Positions 1 to 9,614 of a stretch of DNA of 64,000 nucleotides are shown here, piece by piece; position 1 is the first letter of the stretch; each line of letters begins with the position of its first letter. Source of the stretch: an uncultured Halomicronema sp. (GTDB taxonomy: Bacteria; Cyanobacteriota; Cyanobacteriia; Phormidesmidales; Phormidesmidaceae). A model generated the notes under the pieces. It was not told the DNA's origin. It worked only from the letters and a program-made list of their open reading frames with translations, and did not search any database. Made by a program: the position numbers and the translations under genes. The stretch is from the NCBI GenBank assembly GCA_937899725.1, contig CALCCA010000114.1:1-64000 (forward strand), given 5' to 3'.

Positions 1-338
1 CTCAATGCTTCATGTCCGTTCTAGCATCTGTAGTCTTAATCCGAAGAATTGGTATTACTGGCGGCGGCCCGGTTACCGCTGCCGTTAGACGGCATCAAGA
101 TTTCCGCTTCGGCCATCTACTCTCGGCTCTAAAGAGACATTAGAAACTTCCCGGAAACTCACAGTCTCTACAATCACTCGCCGTGGTGCGAACGTAATCT
201 GTAGACTGTGGTTAGCTCAGGTTTCTGCTGACTCATCCAAATTTTTCGGGGACTTCACTAAGATTCCATGGTTTTCCATGCAGACCTTGGAATCTCTTGA
301 CTTCATTGCTGTGCAGAGTCGTTACCCTACTTGTCGTT
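1..338. other. Intergenic, no gene seen
   Basis: No convincing coding region is visible. Near 261-295 the arms AGATTCC and GGAATCT enclose a second small inverted repeat (CATGG/CCATG). This lies just past the 3' end of the minus-strand channel gene and could be a weak terminator, but there is no T run. Confidence 0.4.
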
Positions 339-1805
339 CTAGGATATTGCAGACTGAGAGGCAATAACTACAGCCTCTGAACTCGATTCTGTAGCGCGTT
401 GCACCATTTTTTTCCGTTCATCAATAAAGCGATTCATTTCTAAGGCGAAGTTAGACTGTTGTTGAGCAACAGAAAATACCGCATCACCATTCAGCACCAC
501 GAGTTCCACATCTTGCAGTGCCGTCACAGAAACCCAGCTGGGTTCGTTGCGCAGTAGCGACATTTCGCCAAACAGATCACCGGTTTCAAGGTAAGAAATT
601 ACCTGGGTACTACCGGCATGATCAGGGCATGAAAGGGTGATTTGGCCTTGAAGTAAAATGCAAATCCCGGCATCAATCTCACCAGCGTGAATAATGGTTT
701 CACCCGCGCCATAATATTTCACCTCTGCCTGATGGGCCAGGGTGTCGAGCACGGTTTCATCCAGTAGTCGAAAAATGGGTAAAGCCGCGAGGGCTTTCAA
801 AATATCAGGGACATAATCCTGACCATCAGACGGATAATCCGGCAACACATAATGTTTCTCGAAGGGCATCGGTGGCATCAACCGATGGCGTTTTGCCGCA
901 TAATAGACATTCGTAATAAACTGCCCCTGAATGGTTGACGCATTCGTGAAATCAGCAATGCAATATTGCACCTCATATTCGGCTTGATGATCGGTAAATT
1001 TCAGGGGCCGAACTTCCGGCTCCGGCTCCGCCAAGATACCCTCTACCGCCAGTGCCGACGCCTTGAGAACGGGAATGACCCGATTGGGCGCTTCTTCATG
1101 GGAAAAGTTAAAGGTGACGCGATCGCCGTGGAGCGGATAGAGCAACGTGTAGTTATAGATGGTCTCCTTACCCAAAACTCCATTGGGAATAATCACCACA
1201 TCATGGTCAGGCGTCCTCAGTCGCACGGCCCGCCAATTCACTTCTAAAACTTCGCCTTCGACATCATTAACGCGAACCCAATCCCCGACCTGAAAGGGCG
1301 ATTCGAAAATGAGCAAAAATCCAGATACCAGGTTGCTGAGGGTATCTTGCAGGGCCAGAGCAATGACTAAAGACCCCACCCCCAGGGCCGCAATGACTTT
1401 GCTTAAATCTACCTGCCAGACGGTCGCTAATAGATAAGCCGCAACACATAGAATAACCCCGACCCGCGCTACCTGAAAGAGCAAATTGGGAACATCAATT
1501 TGCCAGTCATACTGCCGATTGCCTGGAACCAGAATGCCATTTACCAGGGCAATGAGGCTGTAGATGATGGCCAACCCTAGCGCTGTGGAAATGATTTGTA
1601 TGGTGATGTCTTCAGCGGGTACATGGAATAGCTTTAGGGTCACCAGGAGAATTGCTAGGGGCGGCAAGACAAATACGCGGATACTATGAAACATATCCGC
1701 TAACGGATGGTTGCGCAGACGTGAAACGATCTCTCCCAGGCCAATTGAGCCAGCTGGGACGGCCATGATTAAAATCAAGGCCCACGTAATTTGTATCTGT
1801 TCCAT
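339..1805 (-). CDS. MscS-family mechanosensitive channel with C-terminal cyclic-nucleotide-binding-like domain
   Basis: 488 aa inner-membrane channel. About four hydrophobic segments lie between residues 8 and 160. The MscS pore/beta region follows (glycine/alanine-rich pore helix ~135-165, then FQVGDWVRV at 171-179). A cNMP-binding-like domain occupies ~340-460, with LFGEMSLL at 411-418. Family knowledge: such bCNG channels couple a nucleotide-binding domain to an MscS pore. In the phosphate-binding cassette the usual EPR.ATV reads EPSWVSV (421-427), so the Arg that contacts the cyclic phosphate is absent. Whether it still binds cAMP or cGMP is doubtful. The gene follows the cyclase-like receptor by 41 nt on the same strand, so an operon is likely. 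Confidence 0.88.
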   Translation of the reverse strand: MEQIQITWALILIMAVPAGSIGLGEIVSRLRNHPLADMFHSIRVFVLPPLAILLVTLKLFHVPAEDITIQIISTALGLAIIYSLIALVNGILVPGNRQYDWQIDVPNLLFQVARVGVILCVAAYLLATVWQVDLSKVIAALGVGSLVIALALQDTLSNLVSGFLLIFESPFQVGDWVRVNDVEGEVLEVNWRAVRLRTPDHDVVIIPNGVLGKETIYNYTLLYPLHGDRVTFNFSHEEAPNRVIPVLKASALAVEGILAEPEPEVRPLKFTDHQAEYEVQYCIADFTNASTIQGQFITNVYYAAKRHRLMPPMPFEKHYVLPDYPSDGQDYVPDILKALAALPIFRLLDETVLDTLAHQAEVKYYGAGETIIHAGEIDAGICILLQGQITLSCPDHAGSTQVISYLETGDLFGEMSLLRNEPSWVSVTALQDVELVVLNGDAVFSVAQQQSNFALEMNRFIDERKKMVQRATESSSEAVVIASQSAIS

Positions 1806-1846
1806 GGCGACATCCCTAGTTTTCAGTGTCGAGTGAATTCAAATGC

Positions 1847-4228
1847 TTAATCATCAAACGGGTCAATGCCCAATTCTCCGGCAAGATCACCCACAATTGA
1901 GGCTTCATGAGTGGGTGCTGATGACGCGACTTTAGAGGACTCTGGAGTCGGTTGAGCCATCACCGGATCGGTTTCTTCGCCTGTCCGATTATCTGATGAT
2001 TCGTCTTTGTCTAAGAACTCTGGAGATGATAATTCAGTCTTCATTTCAGTCTCTAAACCCTCTGAAGATAACCCCTGAGCCAAGCCGCTGGTGAGTTCTC
2101 CTATCAGATCGGTGAGGGCATCTTTGCGGAGTATCCAGGTGTCGATTTTGGCCTGACTGTCCAAGGAAAGACTGTTGCCTGGTTGAAAGTCATAGAACCC
2201 CTTGAGGCGATCTCGCACCATTTGAGTAGTCACAATGCCACTCGTGTCTGTCGTGTCAATGAGTTCACTAGCAATGGCCACCGGCTGGCCCAACAGGTCA
2301 TAACTCAACGGTTGATTGCCCAGCACACCTGTAGCCACAGTGCCCGTGTGAATGCCCAGGCGCAAACTCAGGCAGGTTTGATGACGACTATTGAAACCTT
2401 GGATGAGATCCAGCAAATTGAGGGCGAAATCCATCATTCGCTTTTCATGATCCAGCCTGGGTTTGGTGAGACCACAGGTGGCGATGTAGCGATCGCTAGC
2501 AAATTTAAAGGGCTCGACATCATTGCGCCTGGCCGCCTGGTTAAAGGCACTCAATAGCTCCGTCAGGTATTGAGTCAACGTGCTAGCGGTCTGCTGTTCA
2601 GACAGGGAACCCAAGCCGACAATTTTGGCAAATAAAACGGTGACCTGCTGGGTCTGGGTGGCAATCAAGGATTCTTTGCGCTTGATGCGCTCGATAATCT
2701 CACCGGGCAGAAGTTTCTGCAAAATATCCTGAGCATCATAATATTGCTGCTCAACGTGGTTGATTTGTTGGCGCATTCTTTGGACAACTGTATTGAAAAT
2801 AGCGGCCAACTCGCTAAATTCATCGGTGGAGTCAAAGAACACATTGGCATCTTCTTGACCCAGCTCTGCTTGTCGGGAGGCTGCAATCAGAGTATCAATG
2901 GGTTTCACAAAATTAGCAGCAATAATACTGGCCAAAAAGGTCAGAGCCAGCATCAAAATCACGGTTGAAATGAGCAAATAGGTTTGGAGAGAATAGACGG
3001 ACTGATAGGCTTCAGCTAGATCCATTTCCGATAAAATCGCCCATTGTAGCCCCGGTAAATTCACAGGAGCGTAGGAACTCAGCACCGGAACGCCGCGATA
3101 ATCTTTTATGATCTGGGTTCCTTCCTGCCCGGCGATCGCTTCTTGTGCTGCTTCTGTATTCACTCGCTGCAGCAAAATTGAGGTATCTAACTGATCAATC
3201 AAATTGACGATTCGACTGGGCGTACCCGTTGAACGCAGCGCTTCTTCATAGCCGGCTTTGTCTTCAATCAAAAACCGAGAGATGGAGCGCATCAGATAAT
3301 CCTCACCCACTAAATAGGTTTCTCCAGACTTACCCAATCCGTCTTGCTCCCAGTGTTTCCCTCCCGTTAAGACCTGATTGATTTCGTTGACCGGCATCTG
3401 TACCGCGAGAATGCCGACAAAGGTGGGGCCATCGTAGATCGGCCCCGCCAAAAATGCTGCTGGAGCCGCATAGGAAGGCTTGTAGGTTTTGAAATCGGCA
3501 ACTTGAATCGCGCCCCGATCAGGATTATCCTGCACTGCTGCGACGATCTCAGCCAAATTACTGCGGCTGTAGGGACCATTGTCTAGATTGGTGGCGTAAT
3601 CCGTTTCTTTATAGACAGAATAGACAACGTCTGACGTGCGGGGATCAATTAGGAAAAAGTCGTAGTAGCCAAACTTTTGAATGAGGTTTTGAAATAGGTG
3701 ATGGTACCGGTTATGAACAGCGGTGTAAGCGCTGCCATCACTGGCCTCTGTCAGCGCATCCTTATGCCCCACTGGATGGGGATTGGCCGCAATGTAGTGA
3801 TATTGCAGATAACGGGCTGCATTGCTTTTAGGGGCGTAGGTTGCATAATTCGGCGTACCCGCAATATGTTCAGTTAACTTGGGAAAAAAGTTCTGCTCAT
3901 AATAATTACGAATGCTACTTTCCCAGTCGGTTGGAGTGGTTTCCTGGTTGAGCTGGTCATAGGCCGAATCAAACTCCTGCACCGCCGATACCACCATGCG
4001 GTCTTCACAGAGCGTTTCAACATGGTTTTTGAAGGTGGTGAAATAGGATTCAATCTGATAGGCCTTTGAGGCCCTAACGCTCGTGAGATGGTCAAAAATA
4101 TTTTGCTTGAGCTCTGCCCGCGCCCAGCTCCACCCTAAGAGACTGATCGAAATAATCGAAATCAGGCTGACACCCAGCAAAATCACCTGAATTTTTGACT
4201 TAATGCTGAGATGACGAAGGCCAATCAT
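1847..4228 (-). CDS. Cache-HAMP-class III adenylate/guanylate cyclase-like receptor, probably catalytically degenerate
   Basis: 793 aa membrane receptor. TM1 is ~12-34, a large extracytoplasmic Cache-type sensor spans ~40-410, TM2 ~415-437, HAMP ~438-490, then a short coiled linker, a class III cyclase domain ~525-690 and an acidic, Ser/Thr-rich tail ending GIDPFDD. The cyclase fold is clear (VTVLFAKIVG at 529-538, RLGIHTG at 623-629, YDLLG at 643-647). However, the first metal-binding Asp is Lys535, the transition-state Asn is Ala651 and the catalytic Arg is Glu655. The purine-recognition Lys575 and Asp644 and the second metal Asp579 remain. It therefore looks like a pseudocyclase that may bind nucleotide or act as a sensor; this is inferred from motif alignment by eye. 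It lies upstream of the cNMP-domain channel in the same operon. Confidence 0.85.
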   Translation of the reverse strand: MIGLRHLSIKSKIQVILLGVSLISIISISLLGWSWARAELKQNIFDHLTSVRASKAYQIESYFTTFKNHVETLCEDRMVVSAVQEFDSAYDQLNQETTPTDWESSIRNYYEQNFFPKLTEHIAGTPNYATYAPKSNAARYLQYHYIAANPHPVGHKDALTEASDGSAYTAVHNRYHHLFQNLIQKFGYYDFFLIDPRTSDVVYSVYKETDYATNLDNGPYSRSNLAEIVAAVQDNPDRGAIQVADFKTYKPSYAAPAAFLAGPIYDGPTFVGILAVQMPVNEINQVLTGGKHWEQDGLGKSGETYLVGEDYLMRSISRFLIEDKAGYEEALRSTGTPSRIVNLIDQLDTSILLQRVNTEAAQEAIAGQEGTQIIKDYRGVPVLSSYAPVNLPGLQWAILSEMDLAEAYQSVYSLQTYLLISTVILMLALTFLASIIAANFVKPIDTLIAASRQAELGQEDANVFFDSTDEFSELAAIFNTVVQRMRQQINHVEQQYYDAQDILQKLLPGEIIERIKRKESLIATQTQQVTVLFAKIVGLGSLSEQQTASTLTQYLTELLSAFNQAARRNDVEPFKFASDRYIATCGLTKPRLDHEKRMMDFALNLLDLIQGFNSRHQTCLSLRLGIHTGTVATGVLGNQPLSYDLLGQPVAIASELIDTTDTSGIVTTQMVRDRLKGFYDFQPGNSLSLDSQAKIDTWILRKDALTDLIGELTSGLAQGLSSEGLETEMKTELSSPEFLDKDESSDNRTGEETDPVMAQPTPESSKVASSAPTHEASIVGDLAGELGIDPFDD

Positions 4229-5270
4229 GACGGTAATCCATAGGGTGACAGCGGCAGCGTTAATCAGAGAATATCAGATGGATAAAAACTGCCGGATACT
4301 GATGTTTAGAGGACTCGTTGGTGGATAGGCAGCGACGATAAATCGGACTCATGACCTCTGAAATTAATTCTCTGAAACTGGGCTACAGATCTTCCTTTCG
4401 ATTCCGCTCAAGGAACGTCGGCTGAGCGGAGTCGTCAGCCCCACAGGCAGGCAAGGCCAACACGTAGTGTCTCCTACTGGGAGAAAGCCGACTTGTCTGT
4501 GTAGCTGTAACTCGTAGAACTGGTATGAAACCTAAACACTGGCTCAACGCTTGCTCGGTATGCTGGTTTCTCATCAGCAACTTAGACCTGACAAAGCTTC
4601 CACAATCACTGACGTACAGAACTAGCGAATTCTTATTGGGCAATATGCTCTATGCCAACCATGAGACATCGTTCTTACTCGGTGATAAGGCTCCCATTTT
4701 CTTCTTTCGAGCACTGGAAATTGGGACTTGAAAAACTCTGGGCGGCCTATGTAAAATATCTCGACTGTAGTAAATACAGTTGTCTCTGCAAGTAAAATAA
4801 TTGCTAATCTGAGGTCGCAATTGTCAGCGACTACTCCTAGCCAAAAGGCTACAGTCTGAGCACTGGCGCACACTCGGTGCGCAGGCATGAGGATGACGTT
4901 GCGGTTATATCTGTCACGGTTCCAAATTCACATACAGCTAGAGCTGGTCATCGCTGGGCTGTCTGACGCTGAGCTACCACGAGCGGTTAACCCAGGCGTC
5001 GGGACGGTAGTAACCGCCGAGTTGTTAGACCTCTAGTCCTCTTTGCTGTCAATGCAGAAGCACCCGAGCCGGGCGCGGATTTCTGACTGGTGGTCGATGG
5101 GATGGCGGCGGCTAATGCAACAGCTTCGGAGCTTGTTGGTTTTGAGCGCTCCAATAGATCGCTCAAAACCCCAACCAGGGAGCTGTCTGCCCTATCACTC
5201 CCAGCAATGTATAGCCGCCCCTTTTGCATCGTTTGGAGGAGAATGTCGTGACGCGATGAAAGATGGGTCT
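4229..5270. other. 1.04-kb intergenic region, no supported gene
   Basis: Several short open frames occur on both strands, but none has a recognisable domain, ribosome-binding site or operon setting, and they overlap each other. Two inverted repeats are visible: GCGCAC/GTGCGC at 4866-4882 and a stronger 11-bp one at 5138-5170 (listed separately). Confidence 0.5.
5138..5170. repeat. 11-bp perfect inverted repeat
   Basis: The arms GGTTTTGAGCG (5138-5148) and CGCTCAAAACC (5160-5170) are exact reverse complements around an 11-nt loop. It lies 100 nt past the 3' end of the phosphatase-like gene. No T run follows on either strand, so a standard rho-independent terminator is not obvious. Confidence 0.6.
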
Positions 5271-5597
5271 CTAGTACTGATTCAAGAAGTGTTCGGCTGC
5301 GGCCTGGAAGATCTCTACAAGCTCTGGCTCCATGTAGCGGTACTCATCGGGAATATCCATCACCTCAATCGGCTTATCGGCGACAAGGGAACGAAACTTC
5401 TCCTGTAACCGTTGGTGGTGCTGGGATTCCATCACAAAGATGTAGTCAGCCCATTGAATATCCTGAGCGGTCACCTTGCGGCGGGCTTTGTCACTGGTGC
5501 CTGCCGATCGCACTTGTAAGGTCGGATACCGGCGCCAGACCACTTCTGCCGTCGGACTGCGCCACTGATTGCGACTACAGATAAACAGGATATTCAT
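5271..5597 (-). CDS. Low-molecular-weight protein tyrosine phosphatase-like protein
   Basis: 108 aa when started at the ATG at 5597. The longer frame to 5642 adds 15 residues that do not fit the family. The N-terminus MNILFICSRNQWRS carries the C-x5-R-S phosphate-binding loop (Cys7, Arg13, Ser14) of LMW-PTP enzymes right after the first beta strand. An acidic IPDEY stretch near the C-terminus could supply the general acid. It is shorter than classical LMW-PTPs (~150 aa), matching the compact ~105-aa subgroup. Predicted to be cytosolic; substrate unknown. It is a lone gene. Confidence 0.78.
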   Translation of the reverse strand: MNILFICSRNQWRSPTAEVVWRRYPTLQVRSAGTSDKARRKVTAQDIQWADYIFVMESQHHQRLQEKFRSLVADKPIEVMDIPDEYRYMEPELVEIFQAAAEHFLNQY

Positions 5598-5879
5598 CGT
5601 GCCTCCATCGCGATCGCTGAAATCTTGCAGGCTGATTCCCAATTCTCTGAAAGAAGACGACCACTCTAGCCCCCTACCCCTCAGCTCCCTGGCGTTTTCA
5701 AGATTGCTTTAGGCGTCCAAACACTGAGCATTGTGCTTAGCCTCAGACCCTGACCCCACCTTTTAGCTATGCCGAATAGCCTATGCACTCTTTGAATAAA
5801 GAAAACTCAACGTTTTCCCCCGCTTCTAATTTTTCGCCCTTAGGCTCAATACTGTAAGCAGGTTCCGTATTCTCTGGTC

Positions 5880-8300
5880 ATGCTCAAAGCTCCCCCTTCT
5901 GCTGGTGCCGCCGTCCCGCAAGACAGCGCCGATCGCACGCCGCCACCTCATCAATCCTATGTGTTTGACGTCGGCGGCATGAAATGTGCCGGCTGCGTGC
6001 GAGCGGTGGAAAATCAGCTGACTGCCTGCGACGGGGTGGTGACGGCCACGGTGAACCTGATTACCGAAGTGGCCGTGGTGGAAGCGGCCAGCGAGCCAGC
6101 GATCGATCCGCAATCCTTGGCCGATCGCCTCACCAAATCGGGCTTTCCCTCACAGCTGCGGGCCAAAGCCGCCGATGGTGAAAGCAGCACGTCGGGGTTG
6201 GCCGACTGGTTAGCCCGGAAACAGCAGGAAAATCGAGAGCAGCTGCAGCGGCTGGCGATCGCTCTGATCTTGTTAGCGCTCTCGACGATGGGGCATCTGC
6301 ATCATCACTTGGGCTGGGTGGCGATGCCGGTGTTGAGTGACCTGTGGTTTCACTTCGCCCTGGCGACCTTGGTGCTGTTGTGGCCGGCGCGCGGCATTTT
6401 AGTCGATGGCTGGCAAGGCGCTCGTCACCTTATGCCCAACATGAATACGCTAGTGGCTTTGGGGGCGCTGAGTGCCTACGGGGCCAGCGTGGTGGCGCTG
6501 CTGTGGCCCCAATTGGGGTGGGAATGTTTTTTTGATGAGCCGGTGATGCTGCTCAGCTTCATTTTGCTGGGGCGGACTCTAGAGCAGCGAGCGCGATTTC
6601 GCGCGACGGATGCGCTGCGATCGCTGATGGCGCTACAACCGGCCAAAGCGCGCCTGATTGGCATGCCCGATGCTGAGGGGGTGACGCAGCCAGGGGTGGA
6701 GATTCCCGTCAGTGCGGTGCAGTCGGGCGAATGGTTGCAGGTGCTGCCGGGGGAGACGATTCCGGCTGATGGAGTAATTGTGGCAGGGCAAACCACGGTT
6801 GACGAATCGATGCTCACGGGCGAATCGATCCCAGTGGAAAAAGCGCCTGAGGCGGCGGTCGTGGCGGGCACGCTGAATCAGACCGGCGCGATCGCCCTGA
6901 AAGTGACGCAAACCGGTGGCGCGACCGTGCTGGCGAAAATGATTCAGCTGGTGGAAGCCGCCCAAACGCGCAAAGCGCCGATTCAGCGGCTGGCTGACGT
7001 GATTTCGGGCTATTTCACCTACGGGGTGCTGACTATTGCCACCCTGACGTTCTTATTTTGGTATTTTGTCGGCCTGGCCGTTTGGCCCCAAGTGATGGAT
7101 AGCGCCTTAGGGGCGATGCATGCCGATCATGTGATGACGCTGCAGTCGTCTTCGTTGCTGATCAGCCTCAAGCTGGCGATCGCCGTGCTCGTGATTGCCT
7201 GCCCCTGTGCGCTAGGGCTGGCGACCCCGACGGCGATTTTGGTAGGCTCGGGACTGGGGGCCGAACGGGGGCTGCTGATTCGCGGCGGCGATGTGCTCGA
7301 AACTCTGAGCCAGATTGATACCGTCGTGTTTGACAAAACCGGTACCTTGACTCAAGGGCAGCCGCAGGTGACTCACTGTCAGGCACTGGAGGAGTCGCTG
7401 ACCGACGACGAGTGGCTGGCCCTAGCGGCAGCGGCAGAAAGCGGCACTCAACATCCGCTGGCGATCGCGATTCAGCAGGCGGCGGTAGCGCAAGCCTTGG
7501 CGATCCCCACGGCGACGGATTTTCAAACTCAGCCGGGTCGGGGCATTGCCGCCACGGTGACCCATCAAGGCATGGCCCAACCAGTTTTCATCGGCAATGC
7601 CGACTGGCTGGCGCAGCAGGGCATTGCCATTCCCGAGGCGGCGACTAAAGCGATGACGGCGATCGCGCCGGGCCATACGGCAGTGTACGGCGCGATCGCC
7701 GGTCGCGTTGTGGGCCTGATTGCCGTGGCCGATGCGGTGCGGGCGGAGGCGGCGACAACAGTGGCTGACCTGCAGGCGCAGGGGCTGGCTGTGCAGATGC
7801 TGACCGGCGATCGCTCAGCAGTGGCTCAGGCGATCGCCCAGCCCCTCGGCCTTGCCCCCGAGCACATTACCGCGGAGGTCTTGCCTGCGGGTAAAGCCGA
7901 GGTGATTGCTGACCTGCAGCAGCAGGGACGGCGCGTAGCTCTGGTCGGTGATGGCATTAATGATGCACCGGCCTTAGCGCAGGCTGACGTGGGCATTAGC
8001 CTTAGTTCTGGCACCGACATTGCCACCGAAGCGGCGGATGTCGTGCTGATGAGCGATCGCCTTACAGAAATTTTGACGGCATTGCGTCTGGGTCGAGCAA
8101 CTGTTGCTAAAATTCGGCAAAATCTAGCCTGGGCCTTTGCTTACAACTTAGTGGGCATTCCGGCTGCCGCTGGGGTTTTGCTGCCGGTCTATGGCATGAG
8201 CCTGAGTCCCGCCGTGGCGGGGGGGCTGATGGCCTTTAGCTCAGTGACCGTGGTGGTGAACTCTTTGCTGCTCAAGGCCCAGCGTCTAGAGCCACGCTAA
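5880..8300 (+). CDS. ctaA: Cu(I)-translocating P1B-type ATPase, CtaA-like
   Basis: 806 aa. The N-terminal HMA domain has GMKCAGCV (33-40, Cys36/Cys39). The actuator TGES is at 314-317, the transport-site CPC at 441-443 in the sixth helix, and the phosphorylated DKTGT starts at Asp485. A later GDGIND hinge is present. The last helices carry YN and MAFSSVTVVVN, the Cu(I)-specific P1B-1 signature. Cyanobacteria have two such pumps: CtaA, which imports Cu(I) across the plasma membrane, and PacS, which delivers it to thylakoid plastocyanin and oxidase. The GMKCAGC N-terminus resembles CtaA rather than PacS; I judge this from memory, so the symbol is less certain than the family. The next gene starts 18 nt downstream. 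Confidence 0.9.
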   Translation: MLKAPPSAGAAVPQDSADRTPPPHQSYVFDVGGMKCAGCVRAVENQLTACDGVVTATVNLITEVAVVEAASEPAIDPQSLADRLTKSGFPSQLRAKAADGESSTSGLADWLARKQQENREQLQRLAIALILLALSTMGHLHHHLGWVAMPVLSDLWFHFALATLVLLWPARGILVDGWQGARHLMPNMNTLVALGALSAYGASVVALLWPQLGWECFFDEPVMLLSFILLGRTLEQRARFRATDALRSLMALQPAKARLIGMPDAEGVTQPGVEIPVSAVQSGEWLQVLPGETIPADGVIVAGQTTVDESMLTGESIPVEKAPEAAVVAGTLNQTGAIALKVTQTGGATVLAKMIQLVEAAQTRKAPIQRLADVISGYFTYGVLTIATLTFLFWYFVGLAVWPQVMDSALGAMHADHVMTLQSSSLLISLKLAIAVLVIACPCALGLATPTAILVGSGLGAERGLLIRGGDVLETLSQIDTVVFDKTGTLTQGQPQVTHCQALEESLTDDEWLALAAAAESGTQHPLAIAIQQAAVAQALAIPTATDFQTQPGRGIAATVTHQGMAQPVFIGNADWLAQQGIAIPEAATKAMTAIAPGHTAVYGAIAGRVVGLIAVADAVRAEAATTVADLQAQGLAVQMLTGDRSAVAQAIAQPLGLAPEHITAEVLPAGKAEVIADLQQQGRRVALVGDGINDAPALAQADVGISLSSGTDIATEAADVVLMSDRLTEILTALRLGRATVAKIRQNLAWAFAYNLVGIPAAAGVLLPVYGMSLSPAVAGGLMAFSSVTVVVNSLLLKAQRLEPR

Positions 8301-8317
8301 CGTACAGGGAAGCCGCC

Positions 8318-9433
8318 ATGATTCGCTCGCGCTCAAGAACCCGCCTGGTCTTTTTGCAGATTGGTTTTGTGGCTTGGGGGGCGTTGGCGTTAGGGGCGAT
8401 TGGGCTGTTCTTTTTGCAACCCCAGAGCCAATTTGCGGCGAGTCAGCTGCCCCTAATAACGTTGGCGTTATGGCTGGCGGGCATTGGTTGCGTCGCCTTT
8501 ATCCTCGCGGGTTTGCTCACCCAAAAAAGCCGGATTTACATCCTCTTTTTTGTCGGCGTGTTGGTGCTCTTGTTGAATGGCTTGGCTTTCTTTGGGGCTT
8601 ACACGCTCACCCACTTTAACGACTCGATTTTGCCGGGTCTGGCCTTTGCCCCCAAGCCTGAGAACGCTCGTCAGCCCTCTGAGTTTGGCCTCGACTACGC
8701 GACTGAACGTATTGCTATCAACGAAGACGAATGGCTGGAAGCCTGGCGTATTCCGTACTACGGCGAAGCCAAGGGGACGGTGCTGCTGTTTCCCGGCAAC
8801 GGCGGCAACAAAGCCCATCAGCTGATGCTGTCTGCCAGTGTGTTTAACCAGTTGGGCTACCACACGCTGATGGTCGATTTTCGGGGGCAGGGCGGCTCTA
8901 GCGGTAACAGTGCCACCCTGGGATTGCGTGAATCCAAAGATGTGGGCTATGCGATGGCTCATGCTGAGACCATTGATTTGCCTAAACCCTATGTGGTTTA
9001 CGGCGTGTCGGCGGGCAGTGCGGCCATTCTCAAGGCGATCGCGAATGGTCTTGAGCCCGATGCCGCCATTCTAGAGATGCCGTTTGCCTATTTTATGAAC
9101 GCAGTCAAAACCCGCATGAAGGCCCAGGACTTCCCCACGACCGGGTTGGCGGAACTGCTGGTGTTTTGGGGCAGCGTGCAACATGGCTACAACGGATTTG
9201 CCCACAATCCCGCCCGCTACGCGAAGTCGGTGACGGTACCAACGCTCATCCTCCATGGTGAAAAAGACCGCTGGACGAGCCTGGAGGAAGTCAAGGCTAT
9301 CTATGACAACCTGCAGGGTGACAAAGAACTGGCGGTCTTTCCCAATACGGGACACAGCCTCCTAGTCACCGTCGATCAGCCCCGCTGGACTAAAACCATT
9401 GGCGACTTTTTGAACAATCAGTGGAATGTGTAG
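8318..9433 (+). CDS. Membrane-anchored alpha/beta hydrolase
   Basis: 371 aa. Three hydrophobic segments (~10-34, 46-67, 73-97) precede an alpha/beta-hydrolase domain. The likely triad is Ser231 in GVSAGS, Asp317 in HGEKD and His346 in NTGHS. The oxyanion region is FPGNGGN (158-164). The arrangement matches BAAT/ABHD13-like serine hydrolases; the substrate cannot be told. It starts 18 nt after the Cu-ATPase and is probably co-transcribed with it, though no copper link is evident in the protein. Confidence 0.82.
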   Translation: MIRSRSRTRLVFLQIGFVAWGALALGAIGLFFLQPQSQFAASQLPLITLALWLAGIGCVAFILAGLLTQKSRIYILFFVGVLVLLLNGLAFFGAYTLTHFNDSILPGLAFAPKPENARQPSEFGLDYATERIAINEDEWLEAWRIPYYGEAKGTVLLFPGNGGNKAHQLMLSASVFNQLGYHTLMVDFRGQGGSSGNSATLGLRESKDVGYAMAHAETIDLPKPYVVYGVSAGSAAILKAIANGLEPDAAILEMPFAYFMNAVKTRMKAQDFPTTGLAELLVFWGSVQHGYNGFAHNPARYAKSVTVPTLILHGEKDRWTSLEEVKAIYDNLQGDKELAVFPNTGHSLLVTVDQPRWTKTIGDFLNNQWNV

Positions 9434-9490
9434 GCGACCCTAGCAATTGCTCAGCCCATTCTCGTCGTTCAGAGAGCATCCTGATCGCAG

Positions 9491-9511
9491 GGGTTTGGCA
9501 ATGCCAAACCC
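9491..9511. repeat. Palindromic REP-like element, copy 1
   Basis: GGGTTTGGCA (9491-9500) and TGCCAAACCC (9502-9511) form a perfect 10-bp inverted repeat with a one-base centre, followed by TTTC. Related, more degenerate copies lie at 12371 and 42500. It sits between the hydrolase and the MarR-GNAT gene and may also end transcription of the former. Confidence 0.65.
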
Positions 9512-9553
9512 TTTCAGGACAATTGATGCCTGGCTGATGAATAGCGATACGTC

Positions 9554-9601
9554 TTGACGCAAATCTAAATGCCTGAATAATATGTAACTAATTACGTAAC
9601 T
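9554..9601 (+). promoter_or_regulatory. Likely promoter and operator of the MarR-GNAT gene
   Basis: TTGACG (9554-9559) and TAATAT (9578-9583), spaced by 18 nt, resemble -35/-10 boxes. GTAACTAATTAC (9584-9595) is a near palindrome and GTAACT recurs at 9596-9601. A short palindrome over the start region suits autoregulation by a MarR-type protein (inference). Confidence 0.45.
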
Positions 9602-9614
9602 GACTCTATAGTCT

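Noticed and set aside
4383-5229. Overlapping 60-90-aa open frames
   Set aside because: No domains, no ribosome-binding sites, mutual overlap and low-complexity translations.
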